A DNA stretch of 64,000 bases from Listeria weihenstephanensis (GCF_003534205.1 NZ_CP011102.1:186001-250000); one strand, 5' to 3'. Positions 44,921 through 53,599 are shown, counted from the stretch's first letter. A program made the numbers and translations. The notes: generated by a model from the sequence alone, not told the origin.

Positions 44921-45460
44921 ATGAAGAAAAATTGGACAGAAATACAAGAAATAAATACAAATTACAAAAAAATCGCGATTTTTGGCATTTACTTAGAAAA
45001 TGGGAATACAGAATATCTGCGCTATTGCGTCGACGAATTAACCAAATATCTACCGCCAGAACTTCATTATTATGCACTTATAACTAACGAAGTAGAATTT
45101 CCAACACGAATTGATTATTACAAGAAGCTATGGAAGGCTTGCGCGGATAACCTACCGCTAACTGACAGCGTTTTATCCAAGGAATATATGGATCAATCAG
45201 GAGAAACCACGACGTTTTATGGTGTTATCGAGTTCACAACAAACATCGCGTCCCATATTTTTGAGAGACTAAACGATGACCCCGACACCTTCGTATTCGG
45301 CGATGAAAAGCCAATTGAAGAACTAGATATTCCAAATATATTTCGACAAAATCAAGCAGATCCAGAACTAACTAACGGCTCGTACCCAATTCAATTCCAA
45401 TTTCTTAATGCAGGATTTGAAGCAGGTTTATACGTTACGATTTCCGAAATGAAGTTCTAA
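44921..45460 (+). CDS. Hypothetical protein, 179 residues
   Basis: A soluble acidic protein. YKKIAIFGIYLENGNTEYLRY near the start and FQFLNAGFEAGLYVTISEM at the end look like strands of one compact domain. Family not recognised. AAGGAGTGAG precedes the ATG. It follows the 58-residue membrane gene by 13 bases and is co-directional with the next small gene. Confidence 0.6.
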   Translation: MKKNWTEIQEINTNYKKIAIFGIYLENGNTEYLRYCVDELTKYLPPELHYYALITNEVEFPTRIDYYKKLWKACADNLPLTDSVLSKEYMDQSGETTTFYGVIEFTTNIASHIFERLNDDPDTFVFGDEKPIEELDIPNIFRQNQADPELTNGSYPIQFQFLNAGFEAGLYVTISEMKF

Positions 45461-45484
45461 TTCCTGTAGAGCGAGGTGAAAAAA

Positions 45485-45721
45485 ATGAAAGCCATGGAAA
45501 AACACTTGTTGTACTATGTGCTAGGCAGTCACAGGCGAGCACATTATATTGAGATCATTGAAACACAAGGGGAAGATGCGTTGGATCCTGAAGCAGTGGA
45601 AGACATACTGGATATTCTACTATCGCTTTTCTTAGACATTGGGTTAAAAGAAAATCATGAACCAAATCAAATCGGGCTAGATCTGGAGGATCTGATTGAT
45701 ATTATTAATGACGCTGAGTAA
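45485..45721 (+). CDS. Hypothetical protein, 78 residues
   Basis: A strongly acidic helical protein (EAVEDILDILLSLFLDIGL, LDLEDLIDIINDAE). The ATG at 45485 follows GAGGTG; a GTG at 45476 is part of that site. It is the last gene of the small-gene run, and no terminator is obvious before the DnaA-box region. Confidence 0.55.
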   Translation: MKAMEKHLLYYVLGSHRRAHYIEIIETQGEDALDPEAVEDILDILLSLFLDIGLKENHEPNQIGLDLEDLIDIINDAE

Positions 45722-45740
45722 AGCTGGGTAATTGAGAAAG

Positions 45741-46491
45741 TTATCCACAAAAAAATACAGCATTGTGAATAAAAGTGAAAAACGAAATAATATTAAAACT
45801 CCTAAGACATTGCCTAAGAAGGGATATCATGCTTTTAATCTCAAGTAAACATAATAATTAAACCTGTGCATAACTTGTGGATAACAATATACTACCATAT
45901 CAATATATCGTAGAGAACGTATATTCGGACACGAAATATAGAATTACCTGTGGATATATATATTTAACTTGGGGATAACTTGTGTGTAAGAATAGATAAA
46001 ACTGGGGATAAGTCCAAAACTAGAAAAGCATACATGTAATCCTTAAAAATCAGAAGAAAAAGCTATAAAAAAAGAGAAATTAGCGTCAAAATAGACAAAT
46101 AACTTAGAAAAATCCAATTTGAAGTTAATGGAATAGTTGACGATGCCTGATAATAAACTTATTATAGTAAGTGCATTAGTGAATAAATTCATACGTTCAG
46201 TGTGTTTATCCACAGTTTGTGTAACAGGAAAGAAGGAATAACATTGAAAAAACCGATTTATAGTTGTGAAGAACATATCGATGAAGCGCTAGATGACTGG
46301 GTTTATGGGGTTGAAACCTTTCCAGAATTAGAGCTAGTGGATAACTCTGAAAATCTGTGGATAACCTGTGGATACTGTGAAAATAAAGCGATATATATGG
46401 TAGGGAACGAATGTTCAGACACAAAATATAGAAACTGATTGTGGATATGTGGATAATTTCTGTGGATAAAATGTGAGTAAAGGGTGGATAA
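45741..46491. promoter_or_regulatory. DnaA-box cluster around the CxxH/CxxC gene
   Basis: Exact TTATCCACA boxes on the plus strand are at 45741 and 46206. Exact boxes in the other orientation (TGTGGATAA) are at 45876, 46356, 46448 and 46461. Variants with one mismatch are at 45949, 45970, 46003, 46336, 46367, 46440 and 46483. That is about 13 in 750 bases, extending through the small gene to the rlmH start. The AT-rich intergenic part (45722-46243) holds no gene I can support. Confidence 0.75.
46244..46438 (+). CDS. CxxH/CxxC family protein (BA_5709/YyzF type)
   Basis: The protein has 64 residues. The N-terminal YSCEEHIDEALDDWV (CxxH) and the later TCGYCENKAIYMV (CxxC) are the family's metal-ligand pairs. 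The TTG start follows GAAGGAATAACA; an upstream ATG frame from 46202 runs through a DnaA box and lacks a ribosome site. The family usually sits directly before rlmH, as here. The gene itself contains three DnaA-box-like sequences. Confidence 0.8.
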   Translation: MKKPIYSCEEHIDEALDDWVYGVETFPELELVDNSENLWITCGYCENKAIYMVGNECSDTKYRN

Positions 46492-46494
46492 GAG

Positions 46495-46974
46495 ATGAAT
46501 ATCCAAATTTTAACGGTAGGGAAATTGAAGGAAAAATATTTAATTCAAGGCATAGCAGAATATACAAAACGTTTAGGCCCATATGCGAAGGTTGCAATTA
46601 CAGAGGTGCCAGATGAAAAAGCACCAGAAGTTCTAAGTGACGCCGAAATGGTGCAGGTGAAGAACAAAGAAGGCGAGCGAATTTTAGCAAAAATAGCAGA
46701 TGACGTACATGTTATTGCCTTAGCAATCGATGGAAAGCAGAAAAGCAGCGAAGAATTTGCGGATGGACTGGATAAGCTAGCTACATATGGAAAGAGTAAG
46801 GTGGCATTTGTGATTGGCGGCTCGCTGGGATTAAGTGATGCTGTTTTGAAACGGAGCGACGAGAAATTATCGTTTGGAAAGTTAACGTTGCCACACCAGT
46901 TGATGAGATTGGTGTTAGTGGAGCAAGTTTATCGAGCTTTCCGGATTAATCGCGGGGAACCGTATCATAAATGA
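46495..46974 (+). CDS. rlmH: 23S rRNA pseudouridine1915 N3-methyltransferase
   Basis: The protein has 159 residues, the exact family size. [12 protein letters not shown] at the start, a SPOUT-type knot with [16 protein letters not shown], and [20 protein letters not shown] followed by NRGEPYHK are diagnostic. It methylates pseudouridine 1915 of 23S rRNA. Staphylococcal SCC elements use the 3' end of the same gene as their attachment site, but no such element follows here. Confidence 0.96.
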   Translation: MNIQILTVGKLKEKYLIQGIAEYTKRLGPYAKVAITEVPDEKAPEVLSDAEMVQVKNKEGERILAKIADDVHVIALAIDGKQKSSEEFADGLDKLATYGKSKVAFVIGGSLGLSDAVLKRSDEKLSFGKLTLPHQLMRLVLVEQVYRAFRINRGEPYHK

Positions 46975-47050
46975 TGATATTTTTTTGATGGGAATGGCTT
47001 TGTATAGCGGTTTGTGGAAGTAGGTATTTAGATTCATTTTTTCGAGGTTA

Positions 47051-47090
47051 AGTGAGGCTGTATCGGAAAGTGTTGGTACGCCTCATTTTT
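47051..47090 (+). terminator. Terminator after rlmH
   Basis: TGAGGC-TGTA pairs with TAC-GCCTCA, followed by TTTTTT. Confidence 0.8.
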
Positions 47091-47093
47091 TAA

Positions 47094-47120
47094 TTTCCGA
47101 TTAAGAGAGGCTATACAGCT
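47094..47120 (+). repeat. Imperfect direct repeat, left copy
   Basis: TTTCCGATTAAGAGAGG-CTATACAGCT matches 23 of 27 positions with 47983-48009, on the other side of the SMUG2-like gene. Confidence 0.6.
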
Positions 47121-47209
47121 ATGAATAGGCTTGATTTCTAGATATACCATGCATAGGATTAATAAAATACTTTATGGAATAAGAAACAAAACGGGAAGGA
47201 TTGTGCCAG

Positions 47210-47920
47210 ATGATTGAACAAATGACTTTTGCTGACCATATATTACAATTTAATAAAAAGCTTTCTCTTAAATCGCTTGCTTTACCAGATGGATTTCGCG
47301 CGATTAATCCATATGAAGGGGATCAAAAAGAGATAGTCAGAAACATAACGACTTCATTTTATCAAAAATACTATAACGATACTAAACCTCGCCGTATGGT
47401 ATTGGGAAGTTCTCCTGCACGTCGAGGCTCAGCTGTAACAGGAGTTCCTTTTGAAGATGCCAAGCACCTCCAAAGCGAAACGGGAATTTTTATTGACAAG
47501 TTCTGTATAAATCAATCTTCATCGGGCTTTTTATATGATGTTATTAGAGAATACGGAGGTTGTAAGAAGTTTTATACTGATTTTTACATGAATTTTGTTT
47601 GTCCTCTAGGGCTCGTCAGGATCAATTCAAAGGGTAATGAAGTTAATTGTAATTACTACGAAAGCAAAAAGTTACAAGAAATCCTGGCTCCTTTTATTAT
47701 TAGTGCAATACGTAGTCAGATAGGTTTTGGAATAGATACGTCGATATGCTATTGCATTGGAAGCGGGGAGAATTATGATTTTTTATCCAGAATAAATAAA
47801 GAACATCATTTTTTTGATATGATTATACCGTTAGAGCATCCACGATTTATTACACAATACAACGCAAAGCACAAGGATGTGTATATGGAGAAATATCTTA
47901 ACGCTTTAAGCCATGAATAA
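47210..47920 (+). CDS. SMUG2-like uracil-DNA glycosylase superfamily protein
   Basis: About 236 residues. RRMVLGSSPARRGSAVTGVP (~60) matches the family's substrate-loop motif, followed by FEDAKHLQ. YMNFVCPLGLVRIN and a C-terminal IIPLEHPRFITQY with the His-Pro loop complete the fold. It probably excises damaged bases. I chose the ATG at 47210, ten bases after GGAAGG. The gene has its own flanking direct repeats and looks like an accessory insertion between rlmH and the LXG cassette. Confidence 0.75.
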   Translation: MIEQMTFADHILQFNKKLSLKSLALPDGFRAINPYEGDQKEIVRNITTSFYQKYYNDTKPRRMVLGSSPARRGSAVTGVPFEDAKHLQSETGIFIDKFCINQSSSGFLYDVIREYGGCKKFYTDFYMNFVCPLGLVRINSKGNEVNCNYYESKKLQEILAPFIISAIRSQIGFGIDTSICYCIGSGENYDFLSRINKEHHFFDMIIPLEHPRFITQYNAKHKDVYMEKYLNALSHE

Positions 47921-47982
47921 TAATAGTGTCCATGTCTCGTTATAGAAATTATGCGCTTGCTTTGGCATATCCTGTTTTTGTG

Positions 47983-48009
47983 TTTCGGATTAAAAGAGGC
48001 TGTACAGTT
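47983..48009 (+). repeat. Imperfect direct repeat, right copy
   Basis: TTTCGGATTAAAAGAGG-CTGTACAGTT is the partner of 47094-47120 and lies just before the first gene of the LXG cassette. Confidence 0.6.
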
Positions 48010-48057
48010 GGTTAAATATTTCATATAATAGAAGAATACAGATATGGGAGGGTTTAC

Positions 48058-48363
48058 ATGAGTCAAATAAAAAGTAATCTTGGTCGGGCAAATCAGGTGG
48101 CGACTTCGATGGGACACGCGACGGATGCGATGCGGCAATCGGGTTCGAAGCAAGTGCAATTGGCGAATCGGACGAGTGTGAAGGTGAGTCATGACGCCAA
48201 ACAGAGCTCGGATAAAGTCAAGCAATTGATGATGCAATTGGGCAAGAGTTTTGGGCGGGATGTGGCGCATATTCGTTCGGTCGCGCAGGAATTTGAGCGG
48301 GTGGATCGCGAAGTTGGGAACGGGCTTGATTTTTCGGGAACAGCCCCACGTATCGGGAAATGA
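48058..48363 (+). CDS. Small helical LXG-partner protein (TIGR04197/DUF3130-like)
   Basis: The protein has 101 residues, helical, without a signal peptide. The pattern SQIKSNLGRANQVATSMG and a C-terminal FSGTAPRIGK fit the WXG100-like partners found directly upstream of LXG toxins. These bind the toxin's LXG domain as a targeting complex for the type VII secretion system. GGGAGGG precedes the ATG. Confidence 0.75.
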   Translation: MSQIKSNLGRANQVATSMGHATDAMRQSGSKQVQLANRTSVKVSHDAKQSSDKVKQLMMQLGKSFGRDVAHIRSVAQEFERVDREVGNGLDFSGTAPRIGK

Positions 48364-48373
48364 GGGATGGCAG

Positions 48374-48736
48374 ATGAATGACAGAGATAGAGAAATAGAT
48401 AGTTGGAATCAGCGGTTGCGGAATGTCGCGGATGACCAGTATGCGAAGGAACGGGAGATTCGTAGGCAGAAGCAATTGTTGGATGAAGTGGACTATGTAC
48501 ATAATCGGAACAATCGGTTGTTTCATGAGCTTGGTAGTACATGGCATCGAGACCGAGAAATGGCGGTATTTTTGGATACGCAGCGATATGAATATCAGCG
48601 ACAACATTTTCATGTGGTGGATGGCATGGAGGAAGAACAAACGAGAATGGAACGTGAAAAGCGTGCGTTGATGGACAAGGAATCGGACTATTATGCGGCT
48701 CGTCGAAAAGTGGAGTTTGGCGGTGAGCAGGCTTGA
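48374..48736 (+). CDS. Second helical LXG-partner protein (DUF3958-like)
   Basis: The protein has 120 residues, a long charged coiled coil (REREIDSWN-like start, ERRIRRQKQLLDEVDYVHN-like middle, then EEEQTRMEREKRALMDKE). It corresponds to the second small partner of LXG toxins. The ATG at 48374 is 11 bases after the previous stop, with GAGGGATGG before it. It overlaps the toxin start by four bases. A longer frame from 48251 is antiphase to the previous gene and not real. Confidence 0.7.
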   Translation: MNDRDREIDSWNQRLRNVADDQYAKEREIRRQKQLLDEVDYVHNRNNRLFHELGSTWHRDREMAVFLDTQRYEYQRQHFHVVDGMEEEQTRMEREKRALMDKESDYYAARRKVEFGGEQA

Positions 48737-50238
48737 GTTTGAATGTCTTTTTGGGTGAAATCGAAGCGCAATCGGAGAGCATGGTGGCGTCGTATCATGA
48801 TATGATAGAGGCAATGGAAGGCTTGATGCGGGCGGTGAATGAATTTGCGTTTGACAGAGAATTGCAGGGCAAGACGTATGATAGTGCAAAACAGTACTTT
48901 GCGGCTACGTATCGACCATTAGCGCAGGGCATGATTTGTTTGTGTGAGGAATTGATACGGCAAAATCAAGCGTTTCCTAGGCAGTTCCAAGCCGATGTGG
49001 CGACGACAGATGTGATTGAGGATGAAATTCGGAATCAGATTCGGCAATTGGATGGGCAGATTCAGGATATCGAGAAGTTGAGCAATAATGTGGTTGGCAT
49101 GGCGCTAATCACGCCAATCTTTGTGGATTTGAAGCGGAAATTGCAGGAGAAGTTAGAGGCTTTGTATCGATTTGATGCGGAGACGGCGACCTCGTTTGAT
49201 CGTGCGATGGATTTGACGGCGAATATTGTTCGCGGATTGGCGGAAATCGATAGTGATAAAGCCTTCCAACCCAAAACTGGAACTTTTAATATGATGGGCT
49301 TGAATATGGCGTGGCGTTCGGCGTTGCAGAAGCAATGGACGGCACGAGAAGAAGCGATAGCGAAATTAGCAAAAGATAATGAGACCGCAAGACTTATCAA
49401 AGCGGCAGAAAATGGTCCACTACCCGTGATACCAGACGGCAATGTGGCTGGATTTGTCACGAAAGACGGGAAGCTAGATGGGCAAGCGACTTATGACAAT
49501 GCGAAATGGCAACAAGCGCATGTGTTGGCAGGGATGAAAAACGCGATTTTCCTGATTGACATGGTAGCGCCAATTTTTGATATCTATCGCTGGAAAACAG
49601 GGCTTGATCCAATAACGCAAGAGAAGCTGAGTCCCTTTGAGCAAAACGAGGCGGCAGCATTCACGGCATTGACTTTCGTTCCATTCGGGAAACTAGGAAA
49701 AGTGGCAAAAGCCATCAAAGCATCGACGCGAACGGATGAATTTAAGTTTTTATTTGAAAATGTGGATAATATAAGGAAAGCCAATACATTTAAGAAAATG
49801 AATATTGCTGATTTTACGGATGAGATTATGAAAACTAAACCAATGAATTCCCGTGCTCCTGAAAAATGGATAAATAAAGGTGGTACAATTGAAATTGATG
49901 CACTGGGAAATTGGAAGTATACCAATAAGAACGATATATCAGTGGTATATAAAAATGGCTTCCCAGATTTTATACCATATAAGCATCCTAATGTAGATAA
50001 TGTTCCAATAGAAATAGCACAACCTAAAAATTATCCAAAAGATTATGAAGCTGCGAATAAAGGAGCTGGATTGAGCAAGATTTCTAAACCGCCAGTAAAC
50101 GATATTAAAAAGCCTCCCGAAGGCTACACATGGCACCACATGGAAGATGGTAAGACTATGATGTTAGTCGAAAAAGATATTCATAATGAATTTAAACATA
50201 TGGGTGGTCAATCAATCGTAAATGGAAAAGGAAAATAA
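48733..50238 (+). CDS. LXG-domain type VII toxin with C-terminal WHH nuclease
   Basis: The protein has 501 residues from a TTG start overlapping the previous gene. An N-terminal LXG helical domain (~1-200, SLNVFLGEIEAQSESMV) and a hydrophobic linker with MKNAIFLIDMVAPIFDIYRW (~260) are present. The pre-toxin region (~300-440) is followed by a C-terminal HNH/EndoVII-type WHH domain: GYTWHHMEDGKTMMLV (~463) and DIHNEFKHMGG. The tail is much more A/T-rich than the N-terminus, as is usual for exchanged toxin tips. It is predicted to be exported by a type VII system and cut DNA in competitors. No secretion machinery genes are in the window. Confidence 0.85.
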   Translation: MSLNVFLGEIEAQSESMVASYHDMIEAMEGLMRAVNEFAFDRELQGKTYDSAKQYFAATYRPLAQGMICLCEELIRQNQAFPRQFQADVATTDVIEDEIRNQIRQLDGQIQDIEKLSNNVVGMALITPIFVDLKRKLQEKLEALYRFDAETATSFDRAMDLTANIVRGLAEIDSDKAFQPKTGTFNMMGLNMAWRSALQKQWTAREEAIAKLAKDNETARLIKAAENGPLPVIPDGNVAGFVTKDGKLDGQATYDNAKWQQAHVLAGMKNAIFLIDMVAPIFDIYRWKTGLDPITQEKLSPFEQNEAAAFTALTFVPFGKLGKVAKAIKASTRTDEFKFLFENVDNIRKANTFKKMNIADFTDEIMKTKPMNSRAPEKWINKGGTIEIDALGNWKYTNKNDISVVYKNGFPDFIPYKHPNVDNVPIEIAQPKNYPKDYEAANKGAGLSKISKPPVNDIKKPPEGYTWHHMEDGKTMMLVEKDIHNEFKHMGGQSIVNGKGK

Positions 50239-50252
50239 AGGAGCGATTTGCA

Positions 50253-50690
50253 ATGGTAAAAATAACATCAAAAAATGAAAAACTATCTCTAGATAGATTA
50301 GAAGTTTTTGAAAAGGAACATGATATCAGGTTTTCAACTGAGTATAGAAAATTTTTACTGAATTATAATGGAGGATATCCAGATAAATCAACATTCAAAA
50401 TTAAAGGGGAAGACGGAGAGTATGAAAGTATATTGAACGTATTGTATGGTATCGGCGAGATGTATGATAATTTAGAAAAAAACTTTGATATTTTTGATGA
50501 GCTTGTAGATGTTGGATTTGTTCCAATAGCAGATGATCCAGGGGGAAATCAAATATGCATAAGTATAAATAAAGAGAATTATGGAGCCATTTATTTTTGG
50601 GAACATGAATTAGGTAATGAAGATGAATTAGAGAATTTATTCTATATTGCTGCTAATTTTGATGAGTTCTTAACTAACTTATATGAGTAA
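50253..50690 (+). CDS. SUKH (SMI1/KNR4) immunity protein
   Basis: The protein has 145 residues. LDRLEVFEKEHDIRFSTEYR followed by KFLLNYNGGYP and FVPIADDPGGNQICISINKE are the SUKH-1 signatures. It ends with YFWEHELGNEDELENLFYIA. SUKH proteins are known immunity partners of WHH nucleases, so this is the cognate antidote of the LXG toxin. It starts 14 bases after the toxin stop with AAAGGAG. Confidence 0.9.
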   Translation: MVKITSKNEKLSLDRLEVFEKEHDIRFSTEYRKFLLNYNGGYPDKSTFKIKGEDGEYESILNVLYGIGEMYDNLEKNFDIFDELVDVGFVPIADDPGGNQICISINKENYGAIYFWEHELGNEDELENLFYIAANFDEFLTNLYE

Positions 50691-50719
50691 ACTTCGACCT
50701 TGAGAGGCTAGGGGAGTAT

Positions 50720-51258
50720 ATGAGCGTGCTACAAGATTTTCAATTAATTGAAAAAGTGCCAGCAAATGTGTTACAAGAATATCAGGATAAGGTACCAGAG
50801 GAAGTTGTTCAATTTTGGAAAGAGTATGGATTTGGAACTTTTATGGAAGGTTATTTTAAATCAGTAAATCCACTAGAATATAAAGAAATTCTAGTGAGCA
50901 CGAGTGAAAGATATACAGATGGTATTGTCCTGTTCACGACTGGTATGGGAGACTTAATAATATGGTCGGACGGCTATGTACGAATGATTAATTACCGATA
51001 TGGTATAGTAAAAACTATTTTTTTTCTTTTGAGTTCTTTTTCGAAGACACTGCGGACGAGGAGTTTAGGATAGAAGACCTTATGTGGAAACCATACCAAG
51101 AAGCAGTTAAAAAACTGGGAACACCTGCTTATGACGAATGCTTTGGTTACGTTCCACTTTTAGCTTTAGGTGGCTCAGAAAAAATGGAGAACTTGCAAAA
51201 AGTGAAGCTAAAAGAGCATATTCTGCTAATCTCAGCTTTAGCAGGGCCAATTCAATAA
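50720..51258 (+). pseudogene. GAD-like/DUF1851 (Tdi1-type) immunity gene with a frameshift
   Basis: The first part (GAD-like domain, VPEEVVQFWKEYGFGTFMEG, then KSVNPLEYKEI) is read from ATG 50720. Near 51017 a run of eight T precedes a frame change. The continuing protein (EFFFEDTADEEFRIEDLMW, then AYDECFGYVPLLALGG and ENLQKVKLKEHILLISAL) is the DUF1851 half, in the -1 frame, ending at 51258. Without the shift the protein stops at 51073. Either one base was lost in the T-run, or a -1 slip on T-TTT-TTT restores it. It is a second, perhaps orphan, immunity gene of the cassette. Confidence 0.75.
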
Positions 51259-51532
51259 GTAAATATGAAATAAAGCCAAATATAAATAGTATATTCAAGA
51301 GTCAATGTCTAACACAGGCGTGGGCTCTATTTTTATGTAGAAAATTTTAGGGGACTCATTGACTGGGGAAGATTAGGTGATTATAGAGGAAGCGATAAAA
51401 TAATGAATTCAGGTGCCACATAATTCTTTTACTGTCACAAGGCACGCAAATTTCGTGTACTATAACTTGGGAATATTTCGCGTAAATTGGTAAGCTAAGG
51501 AAGTAGGTGAAAAAAGGAGGAATGAGCAACAG

Positions 51533-51817
51533 ATGTATTCACAACAACACATTCAACAAGATTGTTTAGCAGAGGTTTATAAGGAGATGGTGGAAGCTGT
51601 GGGAATTGAGAGCACGCTAAAATTGTTTCCGATTTTGCGTGGGCAACAAATCAATTTTCCTGTGCGCTTGTATGCTAAAGAAAAAGTCAGCATGAAAATC
51701 AGTCAAGAATATCATGAGAAAAACGTGCATGAACTGTCACGGGAATATGGTTATAGTTCACGATGGGTACAAAAAGTCATCAAGGAAAGTAAAAAGGAGG
51801 AGTCGTTGTCTAAGTAA
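51533..51817 (+). CDS. Mor-like HTH transcriptional regulator
   Basis: The protein has 94 residues. A dimerisation segment (YKEMVEAVGIESTLKLFPIL), the characteristic GQQINFPVRLY strand and a C-terminal HTH (VHELSREYGYSSRWVQKVI) follow the Mor/C activator layout. These occur in phages and as stand-alone listerial regulators. AGGAGGAATG precedes the start. The gap before it (51259-51532) shows no gene, only a weak hairpin near 51300-51335. Confidence 0.65.
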   Translation: MYSQQHIQQDCLAEVYKEMVEAVGIESTLKLFPILRGQQINFPVRLYAKEKVSMKISQEYHEKNVHELSREYGYSSRWVQKVIKESKKEESLSK

Positions 51818-51859
51818 TATTAGAACTAGTATGAAAATAGAGACAGGGGAGCGAATATA

Positions 51860-52735
51860 ATGAAAAAATATGTAGCAGTAATTTTGAGTTTACTATTAAT
51901 ACTGGCTGGGTGCGGACAATCTGACACAGATGACGCATACAATAATGCTTTACAAAAAGGGCTAGATGCAATTGCTGGTGAGAACTACGCGAAAGCAGAA
52001 GCAGCTTTTGAATTGGCGCTGGAAGATAAAAAAGATGATGAAAAAGCCAAAGCTTACCTAATACAAACAAAAGCGATGCAAGTGGCTACAGATGCTTATG
52101 CTAAAAAGGATTACAAGGTAAGCGCGCAAGAAGCCAAAAAAGTTATTCAAGAGAAACAAGGATCCGACGCGCTTGTGCAAAAAGCAAAGGCCTTACAAAC
52201 AAAAATAAGTACACTGGAAAAGCAACAGAAAACTTTAGAAACGAAGTGGACAGCAATTGAGCAAGCGATCCAAGAAAAAGACTATGATAATGCATCTACT
52301 AAAGTCGCGGCTTTTTTGAAAGAGAATTTATCTGATTTTCCAGAGTTGAAAAAACAAGCGGAAGATGCTCAAACGAAGATAACTACTGAAAAGAAAGCGC
52401 TGGCAAAACAACAAGAAGAAGCGCAAATTGCAAAGGAAGAACAAGAAGCGGATCAAAAGGTGATTGAAGAAGGAGGACCGATGGATGGAGCAGATGCAGA
52501 TGCTGGGGAGGCACTAAGTGATGCAGATATCGTAGCTAAAGTACAGGCCTATAATGGTGAAAGTACGGAAGGTGTCACCTATTCTGTAGAGGCAGTACTG
52601 AATGAACTTACAAATGGGACTAGCTATGAGATTTGGGTGCGTTCTGATGGTAGCGATGGATTCAGACCAGGAGCAGCATTAGCGCATTATTATTACTATC
52701 CCGAGATCGATAAAGTTGAAGAAGTGTCATCATAA
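51860..52735 (+). CDS. Lipoprotein with TPR-like helical repeats
   Basis: The protein has 291 residues. The lipobox LILAGC puts the modified Cys at ~18. A TPR-like pair (GENYAKAEAAFELALEDKKD, DAYAKKDYKVSAQEAKKVI, ~35-100) leads into a long coiled coil (~110-200). The C-terminal ~80 residues form a small domain (VTYSVEAVLNELTNGTSYEI). It is anchored outside the membrane; role unknown. GGGGAGCG precedes the ATG. Confidence 0.7.
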   Translation: MKKYVAVILSLLLILAGCGQSDTDDAYNNALQKGLDAIAGENYAKAEAAFELALEDKKDDEKAKAYLIQTKAMQVATDAYAKKDYKVSAQEAKKVIQEKQGSDALVQKAKALQTKISTLEKQQKTLETKWTAIEQAIQEKDYDNASTKVAAFLKENLSDFPELKKQAEDAQTKITTEKKALAKQQEEAQIAKEEQEADQKVIEEGGPMDGADADAGEALSDADIVAKVQAYNGESTEGVTYSVEAVLNELTNGTSYEIWVRSDGSDGFRPGAALAHYYYYPEIDKVEEVSS

Positions 52736-52738
52736 GAT

Positions 52739-52771
52739 TAAAGGGGCAGCCATCGTGTTGTCTCTTTTTAA
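52739..52771 (+). terminator. Terminator after the TPR lipoprotein
   Basis: AAAGGGGC pairs with GTCTCTTT (with G-T pairs), running into TTTTT. Confidence 0.7.
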
Positions 52772-52947
52772 TATCTAGATTGTGAACCATTTCCGAATAA
52801 TAAAAAATGTTAATAGTACGGCTTCCTAAACAGATAAGCGGCTTTTGTTGTATAATAAAGAGGCTATTATATAAGTGAATTTAAAAATATCACCCACACA
52901 TGATAGGAAATACAAAAGAGAAGAAAATAAGTAGAGGAGGACAAAAC

Positions 52948-53598
52948 ATGAACTTCCTTAAGAAATACGGATTTTATTTCTTATTATTAGCCGTATTAAG
53001 TGATTTTTTAACACCGTACATTCTAGGCATTTTCTACCCAGATCTGAACCAAATGACGATGGTAATGAGCGTGTTCGGCGATGTGGAAAGCCCAGTCCGC
53101 GGCGCATTCCTAGTCTGGTCTGTCGTATCTGGTGTACTATTTGTCCTAGCTTTACCAGCAATATACCAAACATTTGCTAAAACCTCTCGCACATTGGCGA
53201 TTTTACTAGCTTCGGCGATCGGTTTATACGGCATTGGGGATTGTATTTTCACGGGATTATTCAGCATCGACACGGAGCAGGCGACTTGGACATTCTCCAC
53301 TTGGGTTCACAATATTGGCTCTGGCCTAGGCTATACAGGGTTCTTACTATTCCCGCTATTTCTGATTTTACTTTATCGGAAACAAGGACAACCCACGCAG
53401 AGTAAAATTTATTTGGTACTCTTAATCATCAGCTTACTTTCGGCGGCTATTTACGGCTTAGCGAGAATTCCCGCGATCAATGATTGGCCGATTTTAAACA
53501 AAATTGGTTTCTGTCAGCGGATCAGTTTCTTCTTCAATTATTTACCGATAGTTGTCTTTGCTTTAAGCCAAATTAAAAACAGAAAGAAGGAACGGTAA
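52948..53598 (+). CDS. DUF998-family membrane protein
   Basis: The protein has 216 residues with six membrane segments. FLLLAVLSDFLTPYILGIFY, SVFGDVESPVRGAF and GIGDCIFTGLF are typical of DUF998. Function unknown. The ATG at 52948 follows AGAGGAGG; the frame from 52900 has no better site. It is immediately followed by the threonine aldolase gene, one base after its stop. Confidence 0.75.
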   Translation: MNFLKKYGFYFLLLAVLSDFLTPYILGIFYPDLNQMTMVMSVFGDVESPVRGAFLVWSVVSGVLFVLALPAIYQTFAKTSRTLAILLASAIGLYGIGDCIFTGLFSIDTEQATWTFSTWVHNIGSGLGYTGFLLFPLFLILLYRKQGQPTQSKIYLVLLIISLLSAAIYGLARIPAINDWPILNKIGFCQRISFFFNYLPIVVFALSQIKNRKKER

Positions 53599-53599
53599 A

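Noticed and set aside
46104..46165. Another copy of the type II promoter element before the CxxH/CxxC gene
   Set aside because: TTAGAAAAATCC and TGATAATAAACTT are present, but 44 bases apart instead of ~30, and a simple TTGACG-17-TATTAT promoter explains the site.
45741..46491. Chromosomal origin oriC
   Set aside because: Despite many DnaA boxes, dnaA and dnaN are absent and the surrounding genes are not those of a Firmicute oriC; a titration or regulatory cluster is more likely.
46495..47210. SCC-like integration at the rlmH 3' end
   Set aside because: No recombinase genes and no repeat of the rlmH end were found downstream.
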